Source: Candidatus Bathyarchaeota archaeon (GTDB lineage Archaea > Thermoproteota > Bathyarchaeia > Bathyarchaeales > Bathyarchaeaceae). Taken from it: 5,198 bases of DNA. The notes below the pieces were generated by a model that saw only the letters and a list, made by a program, of their open reading frames with translations, was not told where the DNA came from and ran no database searches. Of this stretch, positions 4,450-5,198 are shown in pieces. The DNA lies in assembly GCA_030669695.1 (NCBI GenBank), contig DAOVDC010000060.1, positions 1 to 5,198 of the forward strand, in the 5' to 3' direction. The number at the start of each line of letters is the position of its first letter. Position 1 is the stretch's first letter. Position numbers and translations under genes: made by a program.

Positions 4450-5198
4450 ATGTATGCGATAGTTAAGAAGAAACGAGAACCAAAAGCTGAACTCACAACA
4501 GTAAACACCCCAAAAATCAACAACAAACAAGTCCTCGTCCAAACCAAAATGGCCGCCATATGCGGAACAGACGTACACATATGGGACTGGAACGAATGGG
4601 CACAAAACCGCATAAAAAAAATCCCACTTACAATAGGTCACGAATTCACAGGCGAAGTAATCCAAATTGGCAAAGACGTAACCAGCGTGCAAGTAGGAGA
4701 CATGGTGTCGGCGGAAACCCACATTGTAGACGGCACTTGCTATCAATGCAGAACCGACCGCATGCACGTCTGCCAAAACCTAAAAATTCTAGGCGTAGAC
4801 ACGGACGGAGTTTTCGCCGAATATGTCGCGCTACCTGAGAGAAACGCATGGAAGAATCCTCCCGATTTAGATCCATCCATCGCCTCTATTCAAGAACCGT
4901 TAGGAAACGCTGTTCAAACAGTTCTACCAAAAGATCATGTTGAAGATATTGCAGGAAAAAACGTGGCAGTTTTGGGCTGTGGTCCAATAGGTCTGATGGC
5001 CATAGCAGTTCTTGACACATTAGGAGCTGAGAAAATTTTTGCAACTGGTGGTGGTCGAAACAGGGTGCGCATGGAATTAGCAAAGAAGTTAGGAGCTGAT
5101 GTGGTTCTCAACGCCAGAGAAGAGGGCGAAAACATTGTGAAGATTATACGGGATTCGACTGATGGTAATGGTGTGGATGTTGTGTTAGAGATGTCGGG
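4450..5198 (+). CDS. tdh: L-threonine 3-dehydrogenase, N-terminal 249 codons (cut by window end)
   Basis: The enzyme oxidises L-threonine to 2-amino-3-oxobutanoate, which then yields glycine and acetyl-CoA via 2-amino-3-ketobutyrate CoA ligase or decarboxylates to aminoacetone. It belongs to the zinc medium-chain dehydrogenases, about 345-350 aa and usually tetrameric, in the cytoplasm. Visible are the catalytic-zinc site C38-G-T-D-V-H43 and G63-H-E65, the TDH-specific WDWNEW (45-50), the ETHIV block (89-93), QEPLGNAV (148-155) with the Glu near the catalytic zinc, and the Rossmann motif GCGPIG (176-181). Structural-zinc ligands are C97, C100 and C108, but the first Cys is Asp94. The loop after the second Rossmann strand (TGGGRNRVR, 199-207) lacks the acidic residue of NAD-specific relatives, which suggests NADP use. 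The ATG at 4450 matches the start of archaeal homologues. About 100 C-terminal residues lie beyond the window. The threonine dehydrogenase assignment is firm; cofactor choice is inferred. Confidence 0.93.
   Translation, partial: MYAIVKKKREPKAELTTVNTPKINNKQVLVQTKMAAICGTDVHIWDWNEWAQNRIKKIPLTIGHEFTGEVIQIGKDVTSVQVGDMVSAETHIVDGTCYQCRTDRMHVCQNLKILGVDTDGVFAEYVALPERNAWKNPPDLDPSIASIQEPLGNAVQTVLPKDHVEDIAGKNVAVLGCGPIGLMAIAVLDTLGAEKIFATGGGRNRVRMELAKKLGADVVLNAREEGENIVKIIRDSTDGNGVDVVLEMS

Larger units (their letters stand above)
4260..4845 (+). other. A+C-biased segment covering the tdh leader and 5' half of tdh
   Basis: Right after the methyltransferase stop, the + strand becomes very poor in G and T (for example about 47 of 60 bases at 4261-4320 are A or C). 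In tdh, a hand count gives A or C at the third position in 100 of the first 128 codons, against 55 of the following 121. The change occurs near 4835-4845, within the gene. The methyltransferase gene upstream does not share the bias. Confidence 0.7.

Noticed and set aside
4245..4613. 122-aa open frame on the minus strand across the tdh leader
   Set aside because: It overlaps the start of tdh and the end of the methyltransferase gene. Its Cys/Phe/Val-rich product and lack of stops follow from the A+C bias of the opposite strand.
4411..4776. 121-aa open frame on the minus strand within tdh
   Set aside because: It is antisense to the well-conserved catalytic domain of tdh and its aromatic/Val-rich composition is a mirror of the skew.
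4560..4838. 92-aa Arg/Asn/His-rich frame on the plus strand
   Set aside because: It is a shifted frame of tdh in the A+C-biased part; low-complexity product and no own ribosome-binding site.

Overview
The window looks like a piece of an archaeal chromosome, probably from an uncultured mesophilic thermoproteote. Bathyarchaeia is my best guess, but the sequence alone does not prove it. The evidence is repeated GGTGA/GGTGAT ribosome-binding sites a few bases upstream of ATG, GTG and TTG starts, TATA-box-like elements ahead of the later genes, tight gene overlaps, and a Thermococcus-type threonine dehydrogenase.

Left part (1-3054): one tightly packed, co-oriented gene run whose promoter lies outside the window. 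It starts with the last codons of a preceding gene. Then come two tiny proteins (57 and 51 aa) that look like DUF4177-type domains, a 38-aa Cys-containing peptide with a GTG start, and a 77-aa acidic protein I do not recognise. These are followed by an ABC-2-type exporter: a 262-aa ATPase and a 533-aa permease made of two tandem six-helix halves. Junctions are 4-nt overlap, 1-nt gap, 0-nt gap, 22-nt overlap, 4-nt gap and 14-nt overlap, so translational coupling through the run is likely. The exporter's substrate is unknown. The small proteins are candidates for accessory subunits or cargo, but only their position supports that.

Middle (3055-4259): a 200-bp non-coding gap with a perfect 8-bp inverted repeat touching a TATA-like box precedes a 334-aa integral membrane protein. 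Its RHPQYLG and EE...Y..Y motifs belong to the isoprenylcysteine/phospholipid methyltransferase superfamily, and it appears to have its own promoter.

Right part (4260-5198): a 190-bp leader with a TATA-like box precedes the first 249 codons of L-threonine 3-dehydrogenase (tdh), cut by the window edge. This stretch has a sharp A+C bias on the + strand. The bias begins right after the methyltransferase gene and stops inside tdh near 4835-4845. The tdh product also has two notable substitutions: Asp for the first structural-zinc Cys, and a Gly/Arg-rich loop where NAD-specific enzymes carry an acidic residue.

No RNA genes, CRISPR arrays, insertion sequences or integration sites were seen.
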